DNA of 28,900 bases from Welwitschia mirabilis. Taxonomy: Eukaryota; Gnetophyta; Gnetopsida; Welwitschiales. Below the pieces are notes generated by a model. The model did no database searches. It saw only the letters and a program-made list of their open reading frames with translations, and was not told the origin of the DNA. Location: assembly GCA_051453625.1 (NCBI GenBank), contig JBOZIK010000001.1:18232287-18261186 (forward strand). Reading direction: 5' to 3'. Position numbers and translations under genes: made by a program. Below, piece by piece: positions 9,904-19,585 of this stretch; the stretch's first letter is position 1, and each line of letters starts with the position of its first letter.

Positions 9904-10900
9904 TCAAGATTGGTTCATAAACTTACTACTACAACTAACTACAAAAGATGTGTCAAGATAAGTCACATTCAAGTAATTTAGCTTTTCAATCAAACACCTA
10001 TATCTAGGAGGCTCTTTGAGAAGTTGTACATTATCTATTATATCAAAGAGAGAATTAATAAGTTTATACCCAAGCATATTAGGCTCATCTAGTAAATCTG
10101 ACATATACCTCCTCAATAAAAGGATGATTCCATCTAAAGGATAAGATACCTTAATACTAAGGAAATATTTGAGATTTCCTAAGTCCTTGGTATAGAAATG
10201 TTACACAAAAATATCTTCAACTCTTAAATGCCTATATCATTGTCTCTTATAATAAGAATATCATTTACATATATAACTAAAATAATGAAACTAGAACTAA
10301 AACACACATATATAATATTGTATGATCAGTATAAACCTTTTCACACTATGGAATTGGATCATAACTATCCTAAATTTGCTAAACTAAAAGCTGAGAGACT
10401 ACTTCAAGTCATAATTTAACTTCTTTAGCATACAGAAATATTTGCCACACTTTTCATAAACAATAGAGCCCAATTGTTTCTTTATGTAAACTTTTCCATT
10501 AAGTCATCATTAAGAAAAGATTTCTTTACATCTAGATAAAAGAGAAACCATTCAAATTTAGCTTCTAAATAAATAATCACATGAATAAATGTGATATTTG
10601 ATACTAATACTCTACTCCATAAACTTGTGTACATTTTTTTGTAACCACCTTGGCTTTCAACCCTTTAACCAAACCATTAGAAAGATATTTAATAGCATAT
10701 ATCCATCTAAAATTAATAATATATTTATGTGGAAAAATAAAAAGAAGCTTTTAGGTATCATTTTGAACAAAAACAACCACATCATATTGTATGGCTATCC
10801 TCTATGCGTTATCCAATAATGCCTCTTGAATAGATCTAGAAATAGAGTTAGAAAATAAGAAATAAATAAAACACTTAAATAACTGGACCTATGAATCGTA
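9904..10900 (-). pseudogene. copia reverse transcriptase remnant
   Basis: Blocks appear in the right order on the - strand. FYLDVKKSFLNDDLMEK (about 10498-10545) matches the LDVKNAFLNGDL block. IYVNDILI follows with the active-site box at 10260-10271. Next is KDLGNLKYFL near 10160-10190, then MRRYMSDLLDEPNMLGYK and RYRCLIEKLNYL (9904-10116, the longest open stretch). The active-site YVDD reads YVND, which removes one catalytic aspartate. Stops and shifts occur throughout, so no enzyme is made. Confidence 0.88.
10260..10271 (-). other. RT active-site box, YVND instead of YVDD
   Basis: On the - strand the codons are tat gta aat gat. One G-to-A change in the first Asp codon explains the N. The second Asp is kept. 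Confidence 0.75.
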
Positions 10901-11349
10901 TTAAATATTTCGTAAATAGGATGATATGCATAAGATCTAACACCTTTTCTAAATACAATAGACAAATTCAAATTTTGAAATTTTAGGGTGAGAAGGAGCT
11001 ACAACTTACAACATAAGAGCCTTAAGACCAATAGATTGAGAATTAAATGGTGGATATAGATCTATTTATATTTTATAAACCTATATGATAGAAGAACTCT
11101 ATGGCTAAAGAGATGTAGAAATAGCTATAAGAATAGGATCAACAAGAATGAATGGAAAATAGGTGTTACTAAAGAGATAGAAGTAGGAGATATAAGGGAA
11201 AACTATGGGGTAGACTCAAAGAAGGTAACATCCTAACATACATAATGAATCTTTATAAAGTGATCAACACATTAATATTCTTTTTGAAAATGAGAGTACC
11301 TAATATTACAAATAACTTATCATTAACTACAAAAAAATTATAAACAAAG

Positions 11350-12110
11350 CATAGACACCTAAAAGTTTTTAAAGATACAAGGAAAGGATCTTATTATGAA
11401 AATAAAATGAAAATCAAGTCTAATTATTAAGGATGATGGCATATAATTGATGAGAAAATAGGTTGTAAGAACTTGCTTTTTATAATAGGATTTATAAACA
11501 TTCCTACGATAAAGAAGAGGATTGGCAACATTAAGGAGATGTTGATTCTTACATTTAGCAATACCATTCCATTGTGGTATATGTACATATGAGAATATAA
11601 AATGAATATCATTAGATTTCATGAATAAAGTGAAATAGGCAAAAATATATCTAAGGATATTATAGGATAACAAGGCCTTCATTTTCATGTTAAACTAAGT
11701 ATTAATTTTAGCATAAAGGATAGAAAAATATGGATCAGCTTAGAACATTCTTTTATTAAAAAGATCCATGTCATTTTCATAAAATCATTAATGAATGTTA
11801 CAAAATATTTGAAACCCTTGTTAGAGGAATTTTAATTAGACCTCAAGAATTAAAATGAATAAAATCAAATGAGGCATTAAAATGTTTCTTTACTTTAAAA
11901 GAGTAATACACATAATGATGATTCCCAAACTTACATGCTTCACCTTCTACTACTAACATTGACTAATCAGAGGGGAACATGAATATTAATTTTAATAGGG
12001 AAGCATGGCTTATGTGATAATTAAGTAATAAATGGGAATAAGAGAATGAGGTATGTAGGGCTCTATCACCAGGCTTAAAATAGTATAAACCATTAAAATC
12101 CCTTCCTTCA
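11350..12110 (-). pseudogene. copia GAG-pre-integrase and integrase remnant
   Basis: From the upstream end: GEACKFGNHHYVYYSF (about 11900-11950, with the CxxC-HH neighbourhood of the GAG-pre-integrase), then FDFIHFNS, then VTFINDFMKMTWIF (about 11750-11795, the VTFIDDYSR.TW block with the core Asp pair reading ND). The 109-codon frame at 11359-11688 follows, containing HIPQWNGIAK at about 11553-11583 (the HTPQQNG block) and INYMPSSLI. Several frame changes lie between the blocks. Confidence 0.88.
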
Positions 12111-12400
12111 CTAGTCTAACTCCTTCTTCTAATATCCAATACAACATAATAAAAAGGATAAAAAGTTACTAAACATTTAAGATTCTTACACAGCTTCCTA
12201 AATAATATTAAGTTCACTAGGAATTTTGGAATAAGCAAAAATGAGGACAATGAAAGCTAAGAACCAAAATTAATGTTACCAATAATAGTTATAGTATATA
12301 CAATATCATCAGCTAAGGTAAATATAAATAACATTTGCTACACAGATGAAAGCTAACATAAGGAGCTAGTCATATGAGTTGAAGTATTTAAATTAATAAT
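12111..12400 (-). pseudogene. copia protease / linker remnant
   Basis: The - strand reads IADDIVYTITIIGNINFGS (about 12255-12325), then LIPKFLVNLILFRKLCKNL and CLVTFYPFYYVV. These correspond to the segment just after the catalytic DSG of copia protease (V.IADG....G.G...L...L.VP.L..NLLSISKL). The catalytic DSGA itself was not found upstream. FNGLYYF (about 12080-12100) marks the passage into the GAG-pre-integrase. Confidence 0.8.
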
Positions 12401-12579
12401 TCAAGGCTAGACGACAAGAAAAGAGGAGGATAAGGGTTTTTAAGGCTATGAAGAAAGAAGCTTCAAGTATTCTTCCTTTGACATCATTATTTGTTAAAAA
12501 GATTATCTAATTAATAGCTTATGAGGTGCTAGAAAATATTAAGTGGAATATGCTATAGTATTAGATCCTTATAAATACT

Positions 12580-13350
12580 AATAATATTATTTTATATGCC
12601 CTTTTCTATCACAATAATTACACAAACACTCTCCTTAAATAGGTTTTCTGCTACCACCTCCTTCCCCTAAGTAAATATTTTCCTTGTCCTCCATATGGAT
12701 CACCTCGATCAGGACATCCTTCATAACCTTTACCATGTTCTTCTTTAAATCTAACAAATGTTATATTATTAAATGAAGAGTTAGATAGCTTAAAAAATAT
12801 TACCCTTCTTACTCTGGCAAAAGTCTCTAAAAGAGATGACAAAGAAGGATCCTTACATATTTTATCTCTTATAGGTTTTTATTCACTCTTAAGATTACAT
12901 AGAAAATGCACAATGTTAAATTATTTTCTCTACTTGATCATCTTAGCCACATCTAAAGAAATAGCTTGAAACATATTGAGCTCATCACATAGACTGCTCA
13001 TTTTTAAAAAAATACTCTTTTAAACTCTTGTCTTTGCTGAGTGTTGAAAAAGAATAGAAATGACAGATATATCTTAGTCATATTATTAGTACCAGAATAA
13101 ATGTCATGTTGGTGCTCCCACATAATCTTATCACTTTTCAAAATAATTACTTAACTATTAATATTAGGCTTCCTGCAGTTCCACAACATAGCATGGATTA
13201 TCTGATCTTTGTATCTAGTGTCTGTGGAGATAGAGTGATCATTAGTAGTGCACTTTATGTTACCCTAGTAGTCAATGCCATATCTAAAGTAGTATACTAT
13301 AATAAATATTTTTTTCATTCAAATTTATGTAAGTCATATGGAAGACTTAA
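12580..13350 (-). pseudogene. copia gag remnant with partial zinc knuckle
   Basis: The open stretch 12651-12842 on the - strand reads SLLETFARVRR, the conserved end of plant copia gag before the glycine-rich region. It is preceded by FLCNLKSE...PIRDKI (about 12850-12910). It continues into a G/R-rich tail (DPYGGQGKYLLRGRR), then a knuckle CNYCDRKGHIK at about 12590-12630, where CxxC and H are kept and the last C is not seen. Sequence further upstream to the PBS is too decayed to read with confidence. Confidence 0.8.
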
Positions 13351-13820
13351 AACTTAGAAGAAGACATTATGAATATATTTATAGAACTAGACACCCTAAA
13401 AGAACCCATCCTCTTTGTCTTTTTAATTTTTTTTCTTTTTATTTATTTATTACAATAGTAACTAATAACAACACCACTTAAAAAAAAAACATAATAGAAG
13501 CTATATAAAAGGAATATTAAAAGTATTTTAATCAAACACACTAGGAAAACATAAAACCTAGGGTTTAAATACTTTAACACATAATCAACAATAAAGCACT
13601 ACCAAAGTGTCTCATTTGAAATACTAAAAAAACTTAAGACTAACAAACAAACTGATCACAAGAAAAGGGTATCAACACAACCAGAGCTACAATAGAAAAA
13701 GGTTTAAAAAAAAAGCAATCATAAACCATCGTTATATCCAATAAGACATCCTTAAGAAATCACAAAAAAGGGATGTCTTAAAACATCATAATAATATGCT
13801 AGTAATCAAAGAACTATTCT
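13351..13820 (-). other. Leader / gag N-terminal region of the copia element, unreadable
   Basis: Between readable gag and the PBS there is AT-rich DNA with no identifiable peptide. It should hold the untranslated leader and the start of gag. Confidence 0.5.
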
Positions 13821-13832
13821 ACTATGATATTA
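13821..13832 (-). promoter_or_regulatory. Primer binding site of the copia element (degenerate, initiator Met tRNA type)
   Basis: On the - strand the 12 bases next to the LTR end (..tatca) read taatatcatagt. Eight of 12 match the tggtatcagagc typical of plant LTR elements primed by initiator tRNA-Met. Confidence 0.6.
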
Positions 13833-14064
13833 TGATATAAAGAAATAGCAAAAAATACTAGAAATCCTTGAGTGTATCAGACTCATCACACATTCCATTA
13901 AGGGGCTTATTTCCTTTTTATATTAACTAAATAGGTTACATGACCTCTCAAACCCTAGATGTTAGGGTTTGATAAGACTTTATTTTTACTTTACAATATT
14001 TACCCTTATAACATATCATACATATTTACATCAACATAAAATAGAATATAATTTTCTATAACCA
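13833..14064 (-). repeat. 5' LTR of the copia element
   Basis: Its inner edge is set by the adjacent PBS and a terminal CA on the - strand. The outer edge is set by alignment with 9361. It includes a perfect 9-bp hairpin at 13949-13971 that the other LTR lacks. Confidence 0.8.
13949..13971. repeat. Hairpin CAAACCCTA / TAGGGTTTG with 5-nt loop
   Basis: A perfect 9-bp stem. Each arm contains AAACCCTA, the plant telomere-repeat (telo-box) core. Confidence 0.85.
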
Positions 14065-14672
14065 TATAAAACCATACATTTATTTTACCTAGATAACTAA
14101 AATTAAGCTTAATAACCATCTTATTTCATATGAGAAATGTGAAGCCTTCATTTCTTTGACTTAAAAGTATACTAAATATGAACTGCATGAATCATTTTAT
14201 CCTATAATTTTTATGATTTAATTAACTATATTTAATTCTAAATAGTTTTATAAATAATTTTTTTCATGTGGATGCTCTATTCAATATATAATTTTCTATA
14301 CCTACTAATGATGTGCTTAACGTGGTTTAGTAAACGTATTTGTAAATAAATTTTGTTTTACATATGAGATTTCTTTATTATTTAGGTTTTCTATTATCAT
14401 GCATTCTAATATAGTAACAATAAAAGTTTTATTTTCATATTAAAGAAAAGGCATTAAAATATTCTTAATTTACTATAAATACTTAGTTTCATTAGCTAAA
14501 AAGCCGTTGTACTTACTATTATTTATAAGTGTCTAAATTATTTTTATCAAATTACTTTAATGAGAATTTATAAATTAATAGGTGTAATGCATGATTTCTA
14601 GAGTGCTTACACATGATCTCCTTATGTTAAATGTCTATTAAAAATAGATTTTGAATAATAACATTGTCATCT
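14065..14672. other. AT-rich spacer, nothing recognised
   Basis: Stops in all frames, no LTR, tRNA or tandem repeat seen. Confidence 0.6.
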
Positions 14673-14684
14673 TTCTTTGGAATT
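14673..14684 (+). repeat. Target-site duplication, left copy
   Basis: ttctttggaatt, identical to 14874-14885. Confidence 0.9.
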
Positions 14685-14768
14685 GGGGGGTGGGGGGTTG
14701 TTAAGGTGGAGAATTAACTCATTGTGACCGTAGCACCCCCCAGGTTACAGCCACATTCTTTTTTCTTT

Positions 14769-14800
14769 NNNNNNNNNNNNNNNNNNNNNNNNNNNNNNNN
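14769..14800. other. Assembly gap (32 N) inside the SINE
   Basis: N run between a poly-pyrimidine stretch (+ strand) and the B box. Confidence 0.99.
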
Positions 14801-14805
14801 ACATG

Positions 14806-14816
14806 GGAATCGAACT
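14806..14816 (-). promoter_or_regulatory. SINE B box
   Basis: The - strand AGTTCGATTCC differs from the consensus GGTTCGANTCC only at the first base. Confidence 0.88.
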
Positions 14817-14849
14817 TCGAACTTGTTGCCTCACAGGCATATGTCTTTA

Positions 14850-14860
14850 CCACTGGACCA
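14850..14860 (-). promoter_or_regulatory. SINE A box
   Basis: The - strand TGGTCCAGTGG is a full match to TRGYNNARNGG. Confidence 0.88.
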
Positions 14861-14873
14861 AAGGCCCACAGAC

Positions 14874-14885
14874 TTCTTTGGAATT
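14874..14885 (+). repeat. Target-site duplication, right copy
   Basis: ttctttggaatt, identical to 14673-14684. Confidence 0.9.
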
Positions 14886-15393
14886 ACAAGAATAAAAGAA
14901 TCATAAAGAGGAATATGAAGCTTTCATTTTTGGAAATTTTCATATATCTTTATAATTACTGTTAAGTATAATTTAAAGAATTCCATTAGAAATCAATCCA
15001 AACCTTGTGCTTTATTATTATGCATTAAAATGGTAATGCATGTTAAATTTTTATTTTTCTCCCTTAAAGCTATATTCAAAACTAGTTTATGTTCATTTGA
15101 AAAGGGTGTTCAATAAGAATGTTTCATAGTTTCACTTGATGATACTAGTGTATGCTTTATAATTAAGCTTGAAATTTAGTAATATCTTCTCACTTGATGA
15201 TTCTAATATATTCTCTAGAATTGCTCTTGAAATTTAGCAACAAATTCTAAGTTAGTAGTACATAAATTAGCATTGCATCATTATTTTGACATGTTGCTTT
15301 TCACTGTTGAGGATTAGATTCTTGATTCAAGTTATGTTGATGATTTTGTGACTATTTATTATTTAGAATAATAATTTTATAAAATCCTTCTAA
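14886..15393. other. AT-rich spacer, nothing recognised
   Basis: No gene or element seen. The segments cacttgatgat.ctarta at 15136 and 15191 form a weak direct repeat about 55 bp apart. Confidence 0.55.
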
Positions 15394-16826
15394 TGCTATG
15401 AAGAAAAGTGTTATTCCATTCGTGAATTTCTAAACTACATTTAGTGGTTACCTCTATTCATATAATATTATAATTATTGCAATAGTAAAATATGCTACTA
15501 TGATTAATGTAGATGATAATAATATTAACATAAAACTACAGTCATCATTATGATACAAAAAACCCTAACAGTAATTCTTCTATAAGCATTATAAGAAAAT
15601 TTAAAGATCATAATCACTTCTATAGGTCAAATTAAATAATAGAATAGAGTGAAATTTTTTCAAAGGAAATAAAAAACATATAAAAATTCTTCTCACAAGA
15701 ACTAGAAATGATTATTCACAAGACAAATAACCAATAAAGACTAAATAAGAAAAACCACCAGAATCACTAATATTAGCTTATTCAAGATGATACATCATTA
15801 AGTAATGAGGATTTTATGAGAAGGCTTTAAATCAATTACTATAGATTTTAAACATCATAAATGTAAATAAAAGAAATTATAATATCAGAATAGTATAATT
15901 ATTATATATAAAAATTATCTTAAAATGTAATGTAGAAAATAAAAAGCGTAAAAGAGGTCTTGGATCTAATACATTAATTACATCCTAAAAGTACATTAAA
16001 GTTGTTAAATATGAATAAATGAATAATAAATAAACATTTAAAATGGAATATTACAATGCAACTAATCATAAATAAATCAATAATAAAATAGAAGAAAGCA
16101 TCTAATTATAGACCAAATTCTATTAAGTACAGATACCCTTAGGCTTGAGAAGGAAATTGCCTCATGAAATGATCATTTTGACATGCTTAAGAAGGAAGAA
16201 AGGAGGCATATAATCTTATAATGAGACAAGCCCTGATCATAGCCATGAAAGTCATAATGAGATTAATGAAAAATAATAAAAATGATAAAGTAATATGGAC
16301 TCAAATAGGAATTCAAATTAAGGATCCTTTAATGAAGTAGTGATTAAGTTATGGATTCCTAACCCTCAACATAAGCTATGCTTTTATAGCCTTAGGATGA
16401 GGGCATTACATTTAATTTGACATGCTTCATAGATTGAAATTTATTAAATCTAGCTAAAATAGAATTACTTAATCATTAAGATTAATTATATTGATTCTTA
16501 TTGTAATTTTCCTAATTTTTAGCATTTGATTAACTTTTGATTAACTTGCTAACTCTAATTTTTAGAAACTGGTCTTTATTCCTTCGTTTAGAAGATCTAT
16601 TATGAATATGATGATAACACTACTTAAGTTAAGATTTACATCTTCATTTAAATTTAAAATAGAATAACATGACCTGCATAGTAAGAGTATCAGTCCTTCA
16701 CAATTAATAATTAGAATCAAAGGTTAACTAGTAAAAAATGAATGTTCAACATGCTTGTTATAGCCTTAAAATAATTAATCTACTAACTTTTAAAGAATTA
16801 AAATTGTAAAAATTTAACTGTAATCA
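15394..16826 (-). repeat. 3' LTR of the Athila-like element
   Basis: Anchors to the other LTR include cataaaacta (15520/24211), attcttctataagcattataaga against attctcttctcaaggactataaga (in short pieces; 15567/24258), aaacatcat (about 15850/24505) and atagcctta (about 16758/25326). They remain collinear with offsets of about 8570-8690. The inner edge (taatca) abuts ccccct, the polypurine tract on the - strand. Confidence 0.75.
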
Positions 16827-16836
16827 CCCCCTAACT
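16827..16836 (-). promoter_or_regulatory. Polypurine tract of the Athila-like element
   Basis: The - strand reads agttaggggg followed by TGATTACAG, the LTR start. This is the same aagt-plus-G-run layout as the gypsy element at 3936. Confidence 0.65.
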
Positions 16837-17578
16837 ATCACTACATTAGTTTTGAGCAAATAGTGCAAAAACTTTAAGTTCAAAAGGCTATTTATCATTT
16901 CAAAATTTATTTGAAGTATCATAATCAAGCTTAAAAATAGGTGTTTAAATGAGCTTAAAAACCTTAAACATGAATGAAAATTCATCTATTTTATCAAATC
17001 AAGTTAAATTTATACATCTTATTATAAAGTAAATAAGATTTTATATCTTATCAAGTTCCATTACAGTTCTAATTATTAATATTTTCCTCAAAGTTTCAAT
17101 TCTTATTTTTTGAAAATAGAGAAAAGTAAAGAAACTATGTGTTATTGTTTTTAACTAAATGTAAGACAAAATATGATGAAAAATAGGAAAATTTTCAAGT
17201 CTTGATGTCCCCTAATCAAAATATTACATTTTCTTTAATATTATAAATGATTAACAGTACACTAAAAATTTAAATTTAAAATAACTAAAAACCAAAAAAA
17301 TATATTATTTAATTCCAAAAAAATTTGCAAACATAAAAAACATTCTAAATATCATAGATAAATGCAGAATAATCATAAAGGAAAAAAGATAAACAACATA
17401 AAGTGAATGAATTTCTCCACTTTTATTGTTAAAAAATCTTACTTCTCTTCTTTGTGAACTCTATAGAGGCAAATAAAACTTTTGTGGCATTATTCTAAAG
17501 TAGTGAAATATGAAATATAGTGCTTCATTTTCATCTTCTTCTCTAAGCACGCTTGCAATCTATAAGAGCATGTTCTAT
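16837..17578 (-). other. 3' untranslated region of the Athila-like element, distal part
   Basis: AT-rich with no readable protein. It lies between the polypurine tract and the nested insertion. An envelope-like frame is sometimes found here in Athila elements but none can be read. Confidence 0.5.
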
Positions 17579-17775
17579 TGTTATCCAACTATAGTAGTTC
17601 TATGTAATGTTTGTCTTTTAAAGAAATGTCTATATTTATTATATATCTTATTTATTATAACATTTGTCCTTTAGGTATTCTTATTGTAACGTCTATCTTT
17701 TTTGTAATGTATGTCTTTTAGGCATTCTTATTGTAATGTCTATCTTTATTGAAACATCTTATAAGAAATTATGTC

Positions 17776-17784
17776 CTATAAATA
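17776..17784 (+). promoter_or_regulatory. LTR TATA box (5' LTR)
   Basis: ctataaata within tcctataaatatgtgg, which is conserved in the other LTR at 19353-19361. An AATAAA follows at 17804-17809. Confidence 0.7.
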
Positions 17785-17842
17785 TGTGGATCATGTACTA
17801 TTTAATAAAATTTGATTAAAGACTTAGATTCTTAGATTTAAA

Positions 17843-17925
17843 GGCTTCATCCTCGAAGTGATTAATGGAGGCTAATCACCCTTGTAGTGATTAATGGAGG
17901 CCTAACCCCCTTAAAGTGGTCACTC
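17843..17925 (+). repeat. 29-bp tandem repeat in the 5' LTR, about 3 units
   Basis: Units start ggcttcatcc (27 bp), ggctaatcac (29 bp) and ggcctaaccc (partial). Each ends near agtgattaatgga. Confidence 0.88.
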
Positions 17926-17981
17926 TTTTTTTTTAATTTTTATGTTTCATTTTACATTGCTATGATTGGGTTCTTAATATT

Positions 17982-17993
17982 TGGTATCAAAGA
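17982..17993 (+). promoter_or_regulatory. Primer binding site, initiator tRNA-Met type
   Basis: tggtatcaaaga, nine or more bases in agreement with tggtatcagagc, two bases after the LTR end. Confidence 0.85.
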
Positions 17994-18039
17994 TATGACG
18001 ATTTGAATGAAAGAATAAGTACAAGCAAGGTTGGAGAAA

Positions 18040-18650
18040 AAGATGCAAACCTTAAAGGAGATGGTAAAGAGAGAAATTCATGAATTACAAGAAATCATTG
18101 ATCGTAAGGTGGAGGAGTTGAAGAGCCTAATGATTGATGTGGATCTTAAATATGAACAATCATTAAATATGGCCAATCATTTAACCAATCCTACATTGGG
18201 GAATTTATGAAGCTATAACAGACTTCTACAGGGTGGGAGTACTAAGATTGTTTTGAATGCTTAGCCAATAGAAATATAGGATTGACATAGGAATTTATAG
18301 TGGTTTACTTTATAAGTGAACTTAAGGAAGAGTTGAAACATGATGTTTACATGTTTCGATCAACTAGGATGACTCAAGAAGTTGGGTTAGCAAGGCTCAA
18401 AGAAGAACTACTACTCATTCTTCATAAGAACAGTGAGGTAAATTACATCATATATATCTCTGATGTCTCTAATTTAGCATTTATGCTATCATCTATTAAA
18501 ATCTTGACACTATATGAGGCTAAGGTGCCATAGGATGTCCTAAATATAGATAAAATTATATCATCTCTAAGTGACATTGTGTCCATGGAAGACTACCAAG
18601 AGAGCAATGGCGATGATGTGGTAGTAATCAAAACCAATTGTGACTAGTGC
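18040..18650 (+). pseudogene. gag remnant of the short nested element
   Basis: The frame starting near 18040 encodes a charged helical segment (EIHELQEIIDRKVEELKSL), as at the start of many gypsy gags. After frame changes, 18300-18440 reads ELKEELKHDVYMFR followed by VGLARLKEELL. This resembles the F..GLK.EI...V......L..A..LA...EE block of plant gypsy gag. No zinc knuckle could be read after it. Confidence 0.7.
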
Positions 18651-19130
18651 AGAATCTCCTTTTAAAGGCCAAGTGAAAATAATAGACCAACAACGTAGAC
18701 CAAGGAATTCTCAAGCATGATAATTGAACCCAAGCCTCTAGAGGAATCTGGAACATTCTTATCAATAATATTTGAGTATACAATTCTATAGTAGGAATCA
18801 AATTGAAGACAATGATGTGTAGTAAAAGCCTAGTGGGGACATCTCTAAAGAACATCCAAATAGCCATGCAGTTTAAGGTAGATGATAGAAAGCACATGGA
18901 CAATGGCTAGAATAGAAGTGCTATGTGAGTGATAGAGAACACTACAACTGTGAATGTATTCTTAAGTGAAAGATTTAATTTTGACCTTTAAATACTCTTT
19001 GATTTGTGCAATAATGATGTAGATGATATGAAGCTTCTAATAGGGCTTAGAATTGGAGCTACATGAGAATAACTTTACAAGCTTAAAGAAAAGTTTCTAG
19101 ACTTTCAACTTTAAGGACAAGGTTATTTCG
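18651..19130 (+). other. Interior of the short nested element, unreadable
   Basis: Stops in all frames and no protease, RT or integrase motif. A purine-rich stretch at 19131-19143 precedes the 3' LTR. Confidence 0.5.
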
Positions 19131-19143
19131 AAGTGGGATGAAA

Positions 19144-19585
19144 TGTTGCAATTCCACTATAGTGATTTTATGTAATGTTTGTATTTTCAATAAACATCTA
19201 TCTTTATTTTAATGTTTATAATATTTTATTTATTTTAATGTTTATCTTTTAGGTATCCTTATTGTAACATCTATCTTTATTGTAGTGTCTGTCTTTTAGG
19301 TATCCTTATTATAACATTCATCTTTATTGTAACGCGTTATAGAACTTGTGTCCTATAAATATGTGGCTCATGTAACATTTAATAAAAATTTAATGAAGAC
19401 TTGAATTCTTGTATTTGAAGGCTAATCACCCTTAAAGTTATTAATGGAGGCTAGTCAACCTCAAAGTAATTAATGAAGGCTAATCATCCTTGCAGTGATT
19501 AATGAAGACCTAAATCCCTCAAAGTAGCTACTCTTATTGTAATTTTTATGTTTTATTTTACATTATTATGATTGTGTTTATAACA
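19144..19585 (+). repeat. 3' LTR of the short nested element
   Basis: Starts tgttgcaatt and ends ttataaca. It is about 40 bp longer than its partner, partly through one more 29-bp unit. TATA box at 19353-19361 and AATAAA at 19381-19386. Confidence 0.85.
19420..19533 (+). repeat. 29-bp tandem repeat in the 3' LTR, about 4 units
   Basis: Three full units start at 19420, 19449 and 19478 (ggctaatcac, ggctagtcaa, ggctaatcat). A partial fourth starts at 19507 (gacctaaatc). The spacing is exactly 29 bp. Confidence 0.92.

Larger units (their letters stand above)
9108..14064 (-). mobile_element. Nearly complete, decayed Ty1/copia LTR retrotransposon
   Basis: Two homologous LTRs (9108-9361 and 13833-14064) flank, in - strand order, a PBS, gag, protease, GAG-pre-integrase, integrase, RT, RNase H and a polypurine tract. 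This order, with integrase before RT, is diagnostic of Ty1/copia. Total length is about 4.96 kb, normal for plant copia elements. Every domain is broken by stops and frameshifts, and the LTRs differ at many positions, so the insertion is old. No convincing 5-bp target-site duplication remains (aaaag on the left, tataa on the right). Confidence 0.9.
14685..14873 (-). mobile_element. tRNA-derived SINE with 12-bp target-site duplication
   Basis: The - strand starts gtctgtgggcctttgg and carries a tRNA-like RNA polymerase III promoter: A box TGGTCCAGTGG and B box AGTTCGATTCC, 33 bp apart. A 12-bp perfect direct repeat on both sides proves insertion by target-primed reverse transcription. Thirty-two bases inside are N. 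After the gap the body reads aatgtggctgtaacctgg and ends in CCCCCCACCCCCC, not the A- or T-rich tail usual for plant SINEs. The perfect duplication suggests this insertion is younger than its neighbours. Confidence 0.88.
17579..17979 (+). repeat. 5' LTR of the short nested element
   Basis: It aligns with 19144-19585 from aactatagt to tatgattg. It contains about three 47-bp units (17604 to about 17750), a TATA box, AATAAA, and 27-29 bp units at 17843-17925. Confidence 0.85.
17579..19585 (+). mobile_element. Short non-autonomous LTR retrotransposon nested in the Athila-like element
   Basis: Two LTRs of about 401 bp (17579-17979) and 442 bp (19144-19585) flank only about 1.16 kb. A Met-tRNA PBS follows the left LTR, and a purine-rich stretch (aagtgggatgaaa) precedes the right one. 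The interior has a gypsy-type gag trace and no recognisable RT or integrase, so movement would need enzymes from another element. No 5-bp target-site duplication remains (tctat against ttttc). Confidence 0.85.

Noticed and set aside
13106-13357. 83-codon + strand frame
   Set aside because: It lies antisense to the copia gag region and shows no recognisable domain.
14685-14873. A functional tRNA gene for the 14806-14860 region
   Set aside because: A and B boxes are present, but the acceptor stem and anticodon arm do not fold as a tRNA, and the 12-bp target-site duplication shows a SINE insertion.
15136-15215. Repeated cacttgatgat segments as a CRISPR-like array
   Set aside because: There are only two imperfect copies, without regular spacers, in plant-type DNA.
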